Positions 13,598 to 23,372 of a stretch of DNA of 47,956 nucleotides are shown in pieces. A program made the translations under genes and the position numbers. The DNA lies in assembly GCA_945870555.1 (NCBI GenBank), contig CAMBSI010000004.1:1-47956 (forward strand), written 5' to 3'. The first letter of the stretch is position 1; each line of letters starts with the position of its first letter. Under the pieces are notes generated by a model. The model did not search any database and was not told where the DNA came from. It saw only the letters and a list, made by a program, of their open reading frames with translations. This stretch comes from Staphylococcus epidermidis. Lineage in GTDB: Bacteria > Bacillota_I > Bacilli_A > RFN20 > CAG-826.

Positions 13598-15271
13598 ATG
13601 AAAACGATCAATGGCGTCATCCTCAAACGCATGATTATTTCTGGTAGTAATAATTTATATAATCATTATCCAGAAGTCGATGCGCTCAACGTTTTTCCAG
13701 TACCCGATGGTGATACGGGTCTGAATATGAATTTAACCGTCTCAAGCGGTTCTAAAGAAGTTGCCAACCGCAACGATGAACATATTTATGACCTTGCCAA
13801 AGCATTTTCAAAAGGGTTATTAATGGGAGCGCGCGGTAACTCTGGGGTTATCACTTCACAAATTTTCCGAGGTTTTGCTCAAGCTCTCGAAGGTAAATCA
13901 GAAATTAACGCCGTTCAATTTGCAGAAGCTTGGATAAAAGGAAAAGAAGTCGCCTATAAAGCGGTCATGCGACCGGTTGAAGGAACGATGTTAACCGTCA
14001 TTCGCGAAAGTGCCCAAGCGTTAATGGATCAAGTGAAACCGAATTGGTCGATTGAAGATTGTATGCGGGCGATGATCAAAGAAGCCCACGCATCCTTAAA
14101 GCGTACCCCAGATTTACTGCCAATCTTAAAAGAAGTCGGTGTGGTCGACTCTGGTGGTTTAGGTTTAATTAAAATTCTTGAAGGTTTTGAATTTGGTTTA
14201 CTCGATAAAGTGGTTGAAAAACTTGAAGCGACCGCATTAACTGCCAAAGCTGGTAAAGAAATGGCAGGGGCAAAACTTGAAGCGGAAGAATTTGGTTATT
14301 GTACCGAATTCATTTTAAAACTCGATGAAAAAAATCCGGATAAGAAACCATTTATTGAAAAACGTTTTTATGAATATTTAGAGCAACAAGGTAATTCCAT
14401 CGTCCTGGTTAAGGATGAAGATTTAGTGAAAGTTCATATTCATACGTTAAATCCTGCCAGTGTCTTTGGATATGCATTTAAATTTGGTGAATGCGTGACG
14501 ATGAAAGCTGATAACATGAGCATTCAACATGAAAACATCACCGAATCAAGCAAAGGCCGTGATCACGCGAAACCTCCCAAAAAAGAACAACCCGTTGAAG
14601 AAAAAGTTTATGGTTTAATCAGTGTTGCCGCTGGTGAAGGCATGGCACAAGCGTTTAAAGATTTAGGTGTTCACGCGATCGTATCGGGTGGGCAAACGAT
14701 GAACCCTTCCACAGAAGATTTCGTCAAAGCGGCCCGCGATGTTCATGCAAAGAATGTCTTCTTTTTACCAAACAATCCCAATATTATCCTCGCTGCCAAA
14801 CAAGCAGTTGAAGCACTCAATGAAGAAGGATTAATCAATGCTGCCGTCATTGAAACCAAAACGATTCCAGAAGGTTTAACCGCCGTCATTAACTTCATTG
14901 CAGATTTACCGATGACCGAAAACCTTGAGGCGATGAATCAAGCGATTAAGTTGGTGAAGTCTGGGGCAGTGACCTTTGCAATCAAAGATACAAAAATCAA
15001 TGGCCTTGAAGTTAAAAAAGACCATTTTATGGGCATTATTGGTAAGAAGATTGTTTGTACCGCTAAGGAATTATATGAAGCAACCAAAACTTTACTCGAA
15101 CAAATGGTGGATGATGCCTCATCTTTGGTGACGATTTTTTATGGCGAAGGAACCAGCGATGCGGTCATTGAAAAGCTTAAAGATTACACGTATGAATCTT
15201 ATCGTGGTGTCGACTTTGAATTTAAACCAGGTAATCAACCGGTTTACGCGTTTATCGTTGGCGTAGAATAA
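13598..15271 (+). CDS. fakA: Fatty-acid kinase catalytic subunit / DhaL-domain protein (YloV)
   Basis: NVFPVPDGDTGLNMNLT (DhaL), GARGNSGVITSQIFRG, VVDSGGLGL; SD aggag. Confidence 0.9.
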   Translation: MKTINGVILKRMIISGSNNLYNHYPEVDALNVFPVPDGDTGLNMNLTVSSGSKEVANRNDEHIYDLAKAFSKGLLMGARGNSGVITSQIFRGFAQALEGKSEINAVQFAEAWIKGKEVAYKAVMRPVEGTMLTVIRESAQALMDQVKPNWSIEDCMRAMIKEAHASLKRTPDLLPILKEVGVVDSGGLGLIKILEGFEFGLLDKVVEKLEATALTAKAGKEMAGAKLEAEEFGYCTEFILKLDEKNPDKKPFIEKRFYEYLEQQGNSIVLVKDEDLVKVHIHTLNPASVFGYAFKFGECVTMKADNMSIQHENITESSKGRDHAKPPKKEQPVEEKVYGLISVAAGEGMAQAFKDLGVHAIVSGGQTMNPSTEDFVKAARDVHAKNVFFLPNNPNIILAAKQAVEALNEEGLINAAVIETKTIPEGLTAVINFIADLPMTENLEAMNQAIKLVKSGAVTFAIKDTKINGLEVKKDHFMGIIGKKIVCTAKELYEATKTLLEQMVDDASSLVTIFYGEGTSDAVIEKLKDYTYESYRGVDFEFKPGNQPVYAFIVGVE

Positions 15272-15274
15272 ATC

Positions 15275-15300
15275 CCTGATTCGCATTCAATGAAATCAGG
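15275..15300 (+). terminator. Weak hairpin downstream of fakA
   Basis: CCTGATT...AATCAGG stem; T-rich (CTTTTTATT) only ~15 nt later. Confidence 0.35.
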
Positions 15301-15360
15301 ACGCATGAAGCATTCTTTTTATTATGCTTAAACCGAACAAAATCATCTATCCAATCGCAA

Positions 15361-16641
15361 TTATCGCTTGCTATCTGAGGATTGAATGCCTCTAATGGAA
15401 TGTGGGGTTTTATACCATTTTAAATTGAACATGGTGAGTGGAGCGATAATAAAGATGGGCAAGAAACTAAGTGAATAAAATGGGAAAGTCATCATCGCCC
15501 ATATCTTTTGAGAAACGCTCGCTCGTAGCTCTTTCCAAGAGGCAAGGACGGTTGTTGCGCCGATGATAAATGAGAAACCCAAAAATTGCCCAAGCCATTG
15601 ATAGATTGGAATCCATGCGAAAATGGAAAAGAAAGAGTATTCAAGAATGAATGAGATTTGATTGATTGCAAGATTAATCAAAGATAACACGATCATGATT
15701 GAGGGGAATGGGGTTATCCAAAGAAGTAAATCAACTTTTGCAAACTTAAACTTTTTTAGTAACGATACCAAGAGTTTTCCACCGTGCAATATGTAGATTT
15801 GAATCCCACCTTTAATCCACCGTAATCGTTGTTTAAAGGATACATGACCTAATGTCGGTTGTTCATCATAGAATTTTGCTTGCCGAACAAAAAGTACGTG
15901 ACGTTCTTTCATTAACTGCAAAATGGTAAACTCAACATCTTCGATTAAACTAAAGGCTTGCCATGGTTCGTTTTTCACGATTGAATTGGATAACATGAAT
16001 CCTGTACCGTTGATGTGGGTGGAAAAACCTAGACGGTTTCTTGCGTGATGTAAGAAGTGGGCTTCACGGAAAAAAATAATCGAAGAACCCATGCTCGTTG
16101 CATTGGAAGCAAAGTTTTTGCTAGCACGATATCCAATCAAAATCGTATCATCACCGTTGTAGGCATCATTCATTCTTAATGTGAATTCGGCATCAAGGAT
16201 GTTATCCGCGTCGAAGAAAAACACTCCATCGGATGGTGTTCCTGGGTATTGATTCCGGTGAGCAATTAACGTTTTTAAGGCTAAACCTTTACCGACATGG
16301 TTAGGCATCTGATTGATAAACGTGATTGCACCGTGAGCTTTTGCAATGGTAGCCGTTTGGTCAAGGCAATTGTCGGCAAGCACAAAAATCCGAATCAATG
16401 CTTTGGGATATTGCTGTTGATGGATCGAGTCAATGAGATCGCCGATGACCTTTTCTTCATTGCGTGCGACGATTAAAAAATCATACCGCCGTTGATGAGA
16501 ACGGGCTTTAAATTGTTTAGGTTTGGTTAAAATACTGACAACAAAATACAACACTGGAAGTGAAAAGAATATCGTGATCAAGATTTGATTGATTACTGAC
16601 AACATAATGGTTTGTTGCTTTGTGCATGCATACCCTTTCAT
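15361..16641 (-). CDS. Membrane-embedded family 2 glycosyltransferase (processive polysaccharide-synthase type); true start may be 16605
   Basis: VARNEEKVIGDLIDSI, FFFDADN (DxD), LIEDVEF (ED), QRLRW (QxxRW), flanking TM helices. Confidence 0.85.
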   Translation of the reverse strand: MKGYACTKQQTIMLSVINQILITIFFSLPVLYFVVSILTKPKQFKARSHQRRYDFLIVARNEEKVIGDLIDSIHQQQYPKALIRIFVLADNCLDQTATIAKAHGAITFINQMPNHVGKGLALKTLIAHRNQYPGTPSDGVFFFDADNILDAEFTLRMNDAYNGDDTILIGYRASKNFASNATSMGSSIIFFREAHFLHHARNRLGFSTHINGTGFMLSNSIVKNEPWQAFSLIEDVEFTILQLMKERHVLFVRQAKFYDEQPTLGHVSFKQRLRWIKGGIQIYILHGGKLLVSLLKKFKFAKVDLLLWITPFPSIMIVLSLINLAINQISFILEYSFFSIFAWIPIYQWLGQFLGFSFIIGATTVLASWKELRASVSQKIWAMMTFPFYSLSFLPIFIIAPLTMFNLKWYKTPHSIRGIQSSDSKR

Positions 16642-16901
16642 TAAACCAAAAAAATCATCAATTTCATATCATGATGTATGTTTTTAAAGTTCTAATCAAT
16701 TTAACGATTGTTGTTGCCAAATATTCAAAGGGCAATTTGATGAACAGTTTGGTTTGATTGAATTGATGATTTAAAAACTAAATGAGTGTCATGAAAACTT
16801 ATTTAACTGGTGATGTATCTACAATATTTAACATTACTTTTTAAATGTAAAATTTGTATGGTTTTATACTAAAATATAAATCAAGAACTATAAAAACGAT
16901 T

Positions 16902-18257
16902 ATGCGAAAATTCTTCATCGTCTTATTACTAGCAATCATGGTTGCCATCAATTATGAGTTAACTTTTGCGTCACATGAAATCCCTAGTTTTATTCCCCTT
17001 CCTATTTACTTGATTCTCGCAGCAGTAAGTTTAATTATTTTTGTTGGACTATGGATTGATTACCGATTAAGACATCCCATTCAATCCATTGAATGGTTGT
17101 TCATCGTGATGATCATGTATTCGATGCTTGCTGGGGTTTGGAGTCAGCATGACATCTTATTATCAGAACTTAACACCAGCCTTGCACAAACCACATCCAT
17201 CTTCACGCTTCCGACCATGACAATTTTACAAGGCATTTTTTATGGCATGTCAGTTGGCATGATGTTTTACACGTTATACTTTTTCACTAACACGTTGCGC
17301 TCAGCAAAATTTATCTATTATTTGGCATTAGCGATTGTGCTCGGATTTGTGATGGCGGAAATCATCTATAGTCTCGTTTTCGAATGGGATGAATATGTTT
17401 ATGTTTTTTATCACTTCAATGACGGTGCAAGAATGAGTATTACGTCGTTTACAAGTAATACAAACATTTACGCTTTTCACTTATCATTGGGTGTTTATGG
17501 CGTTGGTTCATTGTATATGACTGAAAAAAAACACCGTTGGATTTATCCCTTACTTGCGATGATCTTTAGCATCCTGATTGGATTTACGGTTTCGAAAACG
17601 GTCATCCTTGCGATGGTCATTTATGTTGTTATCTATGGGTTATTGATGGTGTATCGATTATTGATGTCGAGACCAATCCTACTGAATGTCGTAATGGCAG
17701 GTTTAATCGTCCTCGTCGTGATGGGATATCAATTCATCTCCATGATTAATCACCCATTTATCGAACGGATACAAAGTTTAGTCATGGTAACTGCGGTTGA
17801 ATCGTTTCAATCTCGAATTGATATTTGGAACGATGCAATCACTTTATTTCAACGTCACAATACCGTCTTTGGATATGGATTTGGATTAAGTAATGTCTAT
17901 TTTGGTGTAGCGACTGCCATCGGTTCGACAAATGAAACAGGTCGAGTCTTGTATGAAATTGTCAATGACCGTTTCCATAGTGGATTCTTAGAAATGCTTC
18001 TATCGTTTGGTTTGGTTGGAACCTACCTACTGGTGATTGCCCATTGGGCATACATCAAGACATTAGTTCAATTAACCAAGCGTTATGCCATCACCATTCC
18101 CATTTGGGCTTTGATCATCAGCTTTATTGCGCAAATGATGTTTGAAGATCGATTACTATTTCGTCCAGATTTATCGGGTATCCTGATTTTAGTTCTGTTG
18201 ATTTTACCGATTGCAAAACCAAACGAATATAATAGAAGACATGAAGTTAACAACTAG
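16902..18257 (+). CDS. Multi-pass membrane protein, O-antigen ligase/polymerase-like (Wzy_C type)
   Basis: About 10 hydrophobic segments; SRIDIWNDAITLF...GYGFGLSN...HSGFLEMLLSFGLVGTYLL resembles the conserved Wzy/WaaL periplasmic loop. Start at 16902 preferred (TATAAA 7 nt upstream). Confidence 0.7.
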   Translation: MRKFFIVLLLAIMVAINYELTFASHEIPSFIPLPIYLILAAVSLIIFVGLWIDYRLRHPIQSIEWLFIVMIMYSMLAGVWSQHDILLSELNTSLAQTTSIFTLPTMTILQGIFYGMSVGMMFYTLYFFTNTLRSAKFIYYLALAIVLGFVMAEIIYSLVFEWDEYVYVFYHFNDGARMSITSFTSNTNIYAFHLSLGVYGVGSLYMTEKKHRWIYPLLAMIFSILIGFTVSKTVILAMVIYVVIYGLLMVYRLLMSRPILLNVVMAGLIVLVVMGYQFISMINHPFIERIQSLVMVTAVESFQSRIDIWNDAITLFQRHNTVFGYGFGLSNVYFGVATAIGSTNETGRVLYEIVNDRFHSGFLEMLLSFGLVGTYLLVIAHWAYIKTLVQLTKRYAITIPIWALIISFIAQMMFEDRLLFRPDLSGILILVLLILPIAKPNEYNRRHEVNN

Positions 18258-20154
18258 CCCTCGATTAGAACAAGCATTGGCATCGATGGGCATCCATACA
18301 TTCGTGGATGTCCTTTTATATTTTCCATATCGTTATGAAGATATGAATCTGACGCAAAATCCCCTCTATCATGACCAACAACGTTTGGTTCTGACTGGCA
18401 AGGTCTCAACCCAACCCACCGTCTTTCGTCGTGGTCATTTTGTCACTACCCGCTTCACGATGAAGGATCAGCATGGCCATGTGATGAATGTGATTGCCTT
18501 TAATCGTCCTTTTTTGGCAAAAATGATTATTCCAGCTGAAGCAATTACGGTGATTGGTAAATATGATGCATCACGCCAAGTGGTGAATCTCATCAATGCC
18601 TTCAAAGGTGAATTAAGCGATGGGCCAAAATTAAAACCGATCTATCGACTTCCAAGCACGATTGAAAATTATGTTTTTACCCGTTTGGTCAAAAAAGGAT
18701 TAGCGATGATTGCTGACCTTTCCTTTCCTGTTACCTTACCTTCATCCTTTTTAGCGTCCTTGGCAAATCAAGATAAAAAACAAGCCATCCAGCGGATTCA
18801 CTTACCTCAACGACTTGAAGAGGTAGAAGAATCGATGATGATCTTTAAGTTTGAAGAAGCATTTCAATTTATGAATACGATGATGAAAATTCGTCAAACT
18901 AACGATGATACCATCAAAGAAAACATACCATCCATTCCCATTGGATCCATCATCGATATGATGGAAAATCTTCCGTATGCATTAACCAAAGATCAAATGC
19001 AGGCGGTTCAAGATATTGTCAAAGACCTAAATGGTAAGAAAAGAATGTATCGATTGCTTCAAGGCGATGTTGGTAGTGGTAAAACCGTGGTTGCTGCGTT
19101 AGCGCTTTACGCCAATTTTTTAAGAAAAAATCAAGGAGCCTTCATGGCACCAACCGATGCGCTTGCCAAACAACATTTTAAAACGTTACAAGAATTGTTT
19201 AAAAACCAATCCCTAACTATTCATTTATTGGTAGGAAGCCTTTCAAGCGCTGAAAAAAAAGCAATTAAAGCATCACTGCTTGATGGAACGATCGATATTT
19301 TGGTTGGAACCCATGCGCTTTTTTCCCAAGATACAGAGTTTTTTTCGTTGGGTCTTGCCATCATTGATGAACAACACCGCTTTGGGGTTAATCAACGTGA
19401 TTTACTCAAAGACAAAGGCCGGCAAGCGGATTTACTCATGATGTCAGCAACGCCGATTCCTCGATCACTGGCGATGACGGTGTATGCAGATATGGACATC
19501 TCCACCCTCACTCAGTTTCCTTTTGCATCTAGAAAAGTAAAAACAAAAATAGTTGAAGAAAATGACCCCCTCATTGATTACGCAATGCTAGCAGCATTAG
19601 AACAACAAAAGCGAATTTATGTGGTCGCCCCAAAAATCATGGAATCAAATTCTGGCAAACAAAGTGTTGTGACCCTTTATCAGTCCTATGCTAAAAAATA
19701 TCCCAAGCAAGTTAGTTTGCTCCATGGCAAATTGGATGTAGAAGAAAAAGAAGATTCCCTTCATGCATTTGCAACTGGGTATACGCCCATTATGGTGAGT
19801 ACCACCGTGATTGAAGTAGGCATTGATGTTAAACCGGCGACGGTGATGATCATTCATGATGCCGATACCTTTGGTTTAGCATCCCTTCATCAGTTAAGGG
19901 GTCGCATTGGTCGAGATGGTTCTGAAGCGTTATGTTTACTCGTTGTGCAAGATCAACACCTTGAAGGATTGGAAAGGTTACAAGTACTCGTGGATTCTAA
20001 TGATGGGTTTTTTATTGCTGAGCAAGATTTAAGATTGCGTGGCCCTGGTGAACTCATGGGTTCTAAACAATCAGGTTTACCTGGATTTCAATACATCAAT
20101 ATCGTCAAGGATGTCGCCATTCTTCAAAAGATGAGAAAACATCTGATGTTTTAA
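18241..20154 (+). CDS. recG: ATP-dependent DNA helicase RecG
   Basis: [57 protein letters not shown]; short C-terminus. Confidence 0.95.
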   Translation: MKLTTSPRLEQALASMGIHTFVDVLLYFPYRYEDMNLTQNPLYHDQQRLVLTGKVSTQPTVFRRGHFVTTRFTMKDQHGHVMNVIAFNRPFLAKMIIPAEAITVIGKYDASRQVVNLINAFKGELSDGPKLKPIYRLPSTIENYVFTRLVKKGLAMIADLSFPVTLPSSFLASLANQDKKQAIQRIHLPQRLEEVEESMMIFKFEEAFQFMNTMMKIRQTNDDTIKENIPSIPIGSIIDMMENLPYALTKDQMQAVQDIVKDLNGKKRMYRLLQGDVGSGKTVVAALALYANFLRKNQGAFMAPTDALAKQHFKTLQELFKNQSLTIHLLVGSLSSAEKKAIKASLLDGTIDILVGTHALFSQDTEFFSLGLAIIDEQHRFGVNQRDLLKDKGRQADLLMMSATPIPRSLAMTVYADMDISTLTQFPFASRKVKTKIVEENDPLIDYAMLAALEQQKRIYVVAPKIMESNSGKQSVVTLYQSYAKKYPKQVSLLHGKLDVEEKEDSLHAFATGYTPIMVSTTVIEVGIDVKPATVMIIHDADTFGLASLHQLRGRIGRDGSEALCLLVVQDQHLEGLERLQVLVDSNDGFFIAEQDLRLRGPGELMGSKQSGLPGFQYINIVKDVAILQKMRKHLMF

Positions 20155-20345
20155 GAATTACGAATTAAATTGAATTTTTTCATCCTTGTCTGCTTGGCAT
20201 AATCGGTGTCTCATCAGTGATTAAGAAACCCAATGGTGAAACCTCAATGATTCGATTTGACCGTTTCGGACTCTTTCAAAGATGAGGTGCAAAGGTTATT
20301 TTGCTGCCTAAATCGGCTTGGATTTGATAAAATGAAATTAACTTT

Positions 20346-21371
20346 ATGAAACGAACAATCATTTTAGATATGATGGGTGCCGATAAAGGTGCTATCGAAT
20401 TAGTCGCAGGTGTGAAATTATTTTTGACGCGTAATCCAGGTGATTACCGTTTGGTCGCAGTTGGTAAACAAGAAGAACTTCAAGGTTTAAAAGGCATTGC
20501 TGAGATTATTGATGCCCGGGATGTTGTCCCCATGGAAGCGGGCGCACGTGATGTTTTACGAATGAAGCAATCCTCGATGATGGTCGCGATCGACCTATAC
20601 GAAACGTTAAAAGCAGATGCGATGATTTCCTGTGGTGGAACCGGTGCATATTTATCTGCTGCAACCCTAAAATTAAAATTAGTCCCTGGTGTGGAACGAG
20701 CCGCGCTCATTGTTCCAATGCCTAACGCAATCGGAACGATTACCAATGTCCTTGATATTGGCGCAAGTAACGAAAACAGTGCAGAGCACTTAATTCAATT
20801 TGCAGAAATGGGTCGCTTATTTAATCAGGCAGTCTATGGAAATAAAGAACCACGCGTCTATATGTTAGCGAACGGAACCGAAGATAAAAAGGGTTCGCCG
20901 GAAAGTAAAAAAGCGTTTGATATGCTCACCCAGATGAAATTTCCAGGATTTAAAGGAAACATCGAAGGTCGAGATTCTTTAAATGGCCATGCAGATGTCA
21001 TCGTCACCGATGGTTTTACAGGCAATGTTTTTTTAAAAACAACCGAAGGCGTCTTTAAGATTATGAGCAATGAAATCAAAAAGTTTTTTAAACGCACGTT
21101 ACTTTCAAAAATTGCGTACGTATTTGCAAAAAAAGGTGTCAATCAAATGAGACATCGTTGGGACTATCGCACCACGGGTGGCAGTATGCTGTTAGGGTTA
21201 AATGGTATCATCGTTAAAGCCCATGGAAGTAGCGATCGACTTGCGTTTTCTTATGCGATGGAAGTTGGAAAAAAACTTGCCGAAGCTAACATCGTAGCAA
21301 CCATGAAGAAAGGATTTTCAAATGCGACCAGTACAACAATTGTTGGAACAACTACAAATCCAACCTCTTGA
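20346..21371 (+). CDS. plsX: Phosphate acyltransferase PlsX
   Basis: LDMMGADKGAIELVAG, SCGGTGAYLSAA, VTDGFTGNVFLKTTEG, GSSDRLAFSYAM. Confidence 0.93.
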   Translation: MKRTIILDMMGADKGAIELVAGVKLFLTRNPGDYRLVAVGKQEELQGLKGIAEIIDARDVVPMEAGARDVLRMKQSSMMVAIDLYETLKADAMISCGGTGAYLSAATLKLKLVPGVERAALIVPMPNAIGTITNVLDIGASNENSAEHLIQFAEMGRLFNQAVYGNKEPRVYMLANGTEDKKGSPESKKAFDMLTQMKFPGFKGNIEGRDSLNGHADVIVTDGFTGNVFLKTTEGVFKIMSNEIKKFFKRTLLSKIAYVFAKKGVNQMRHRWDYRTTGGSMLLGLNGIIVKAHGSSDRLAFSYAMEVGKKLAEANIVATMKKGFSNATSTTIVGTTTNPTS

Positions 21372-22008
21372 TATCCAACTTTATCAATTAGCCTTTACCC
21401 ATACTTCTGTCAATGCAACCGGCAAAGGTATCGGTAAAGACTATGAACGATTAGAGTTTATGGGTGATGCCTTTATTTCCATGGTAGTCGCGGATTTAGT
21501 CTTTCAACTTCATCCGGAATGGTCACAAGGTGAACTCAGTAAAACCCGAGCAAAATTTGTTCAAACCATCAGTTTAGTGAAAATTGCTCGAACGATGAAT
21601 TTACATGAGTTTGTGACGATTGGTCCTTCGATTAAACGAGAAATGGTTCAACAAAGTGACAAAATTTTAGAAGATATTTTCGAAGCATTTGTTGGTGCAA
21701 TCTATCTTGATTTAGGTTTTGAAAAAGCATTTGCATTCGTGAGCCAATTATTCCGGTCCTTGATCATCGAGGTTGATACCGACGATTTAACGGATTACAA
21801 GACGCGACTGCAAGAAGAAATGCAAGCGGAATTTCGCGAGGCCGTCACATATGAAAAAATTGAAGAGTCCGGCCCTGCCCACGATAAACGCTTTACCTAT
21901 CAAGTTAGTTTTAACGGGATTATACTTGGCACAGGAACCGGTGCCAGTAAGAAAAAAGCAGAACAAGCTGCTGCCAAAGTTGCCCTTGAAAAGAAGGTCA
22001 CCAAATAA
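21322..22008 (+). CDS. rnc: Ribonuclease III
   Basis: YERLEFMGDAFISMVVADLVF, SDKILEDIFEAFVGAIYLDLG, C-terminal dsRBD; 50-nt overlap with plsX. Confidence 0.96.
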   Translation: MRPVQQLLEQLQIQPLDIQLYQLAFTHTSVNATGKGIGKDYERLEFMGDAFISMVVADLVFQLHPEWSQGELSKTRAKFVQTISLVKIARTMNLHEFVTIGPSIKREMVQQSDKILEDIFEAFVGAIYLDLGFEKAFAFVSQLFRSLIIEVDTDDLTDYKTRLQEEMQAEFREAVTYEKIEESGPAHDKRFTYQVSFNGIILGTGTGASKKKAEQAAAKVALEKKVTK

Positions 22009-22009
22009 C

Positions 22010-22249
22010 ATGAATTTCTTGATTAGTTTCATCATTTTTATTGCCATCGATGCATTGGTGACGAGCATGCTATTTTCGCTTGGTGTCTCTTTACCCATCA
22101 TTGATTTGGTGGTGTCATTATTGGTTGCCTTTGTCTTTGCGTCCATGAACACGCCAAAGCCTCGCTATCTCAATGTTCAATTTCATAAAAACTTTGCCTT
22201 TATTTTTATCGTTTTATTGTTGATGCGTTATTTATTTAATTATGCCTAA
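22010..22249 (+). CDS. Small hydrophobic membrane protein (79 aa), unknown function
   Basis: ATG directly after the rnc stop; MNFLISFIIFIAIDALVTSMLFSLGVSLPIIDLVVSLLVAFVFASMNTPKPR... with two or three TM segments; overlaps ylxM by 8 nt, so translationally linked. Confidence 0.6.
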   Translation: MNFLISFIIFIAIDALVTSMLFSLGVSLPIIDLVVSLLVAFVFASMNTPKPRYLNVQFHKNFAFIFIVLLLMRYLFNYA

Positions 22250-22577
22250 ACGAAACCCTCTACGTGATTTCGACACGATCAATCCGTTGTTGGATTTATA
22301 CGGAACGTTACTGACCAAACATCAACAAGCCATTATGTCGGACTATTATCGCTTTAACTTGTCGTTAAAGGAAATCGCTGATCAACGCGATATTTCTAGA
22401 GCCGCGGTATCGGATGCAATTACCCAAGCTAAACGCCATTTTAAAGTTTTAGAAGCCTCGCTACACGTTTACGCCATTCGCCAATCTTTAGAAACGATGC
22501 TCACCCAAGAACTCGATGCTGAGTCCATCAAAGAAAAAATCAAATTGATTTTAAATCGCCAACGCCGCAAGCGTTAA
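22242..22577 (+). CDS. ylxM: YlxM-like HTH protein (SRP-associated)
   Basis: LLDLYGTLLTKHQQAIMSDYYRFNLSLKEIADQRDISRAAVSDAI. Confidence 0.9.
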   Translation: MPKRNPLRDFDTINPLLDLYGTLLTKHQQAIMSDYYRFNLSLKEIADQRDISRAAVSDAITQAKRHFKVLEASLHVYAIRQSLETMLTQELDAESIKEKIKLILNRQRRKR

Positions 22578-23372
22578 TGTGATTGTTCCGACCACCAATA
22601 AATACCACGCAAAATATTGAAAGTGCTTCATACTCAGGTGTTCAAAAACGAGTTTGAGGGTTACCCATGTCACGATACCTGCAACCACGGTCGCGACCAT
22701 GATGCTGATGAGTGCATTCGTTTCGATGGTTTGAATGCGATCAAACGAGACAATAAAACTTCCTAAGGTAATCGGAATAAACAAGAGAAAGGCAAACTCT
22801 TTTGCCTTCGCTAAGGTTAACCCACCTAACAAGCTTCCCATCAAAGTCGATCCACTACGAGAAATGCCAGGAAGAATGCCGATCACTTGGAATAAACCAC
22901 TCATGAACGTATTCTTAAACGTATATTGACCATAACTTAACTTTGCTAATCGTGGCACCAACAATAAGATCGATGCAGTGAAATAAAAACCAATGCCAAC
23001 CATCCATAAAGATTGAAACACAGAATCAATGAAATCTTTGATCAAGTATCCTGCAAGGGCGGCCGGGATCGTTGCAATCACTAAATAGAGGATGAGCATC
23101 ATATCGTCTTGAATCGCATCGCTACGTTTTCTTTGAAGAAAAGCAATTAGGTGGTTAAGGATTCTTAAGATGACGGGAAGAAAATAAATCAAAAAGGCAA
23201 ATAAAGATCCCACATGTAAAAGTAAGGCAAACAAAGCTTCTTCTCCAACATTTGTATTGAGGATGGATTGAAACAGTGCAAGGTGTCCTGAACTCGATAT
23301 TGGTAAAACTTCGCTAATGCCTTGAATGACTGCAAGTAGCAAATATCGAAGGAATTGTATGAATTCATTCAT
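22551..23372 (-). CDS. uppP: Undecaprenyl-diphosphatase
   Basis: AVIQGISEVLPISSSGHL, GILPGISRSGSTLMGSLLGGL. Confidence 0.95.
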   Translation of the reverse strand: MNEFIQFLRYLLLAVIQGISEVLPISSSGHLALFQSILNTNVGEEALFALLLHVGSLFAFLIYFLPVILRILNHLIAFLQRKRSDAIQDDMMLILYLVIATIPAALAGYLIKDFIDSVFQSLWMVGIGFYFTASILLLVPRLAKLSYGQYTFKNTFMSGLFQVIGILPGISRSGSTLMGSLLGGLTLAKAKEFAFLLFIPITLGSFIVSFDRIQTIETNALISIMVATVVAGIVTWVTLKLVFEHLSMKHFQYFAWYLLVVGTITLTLAALAI

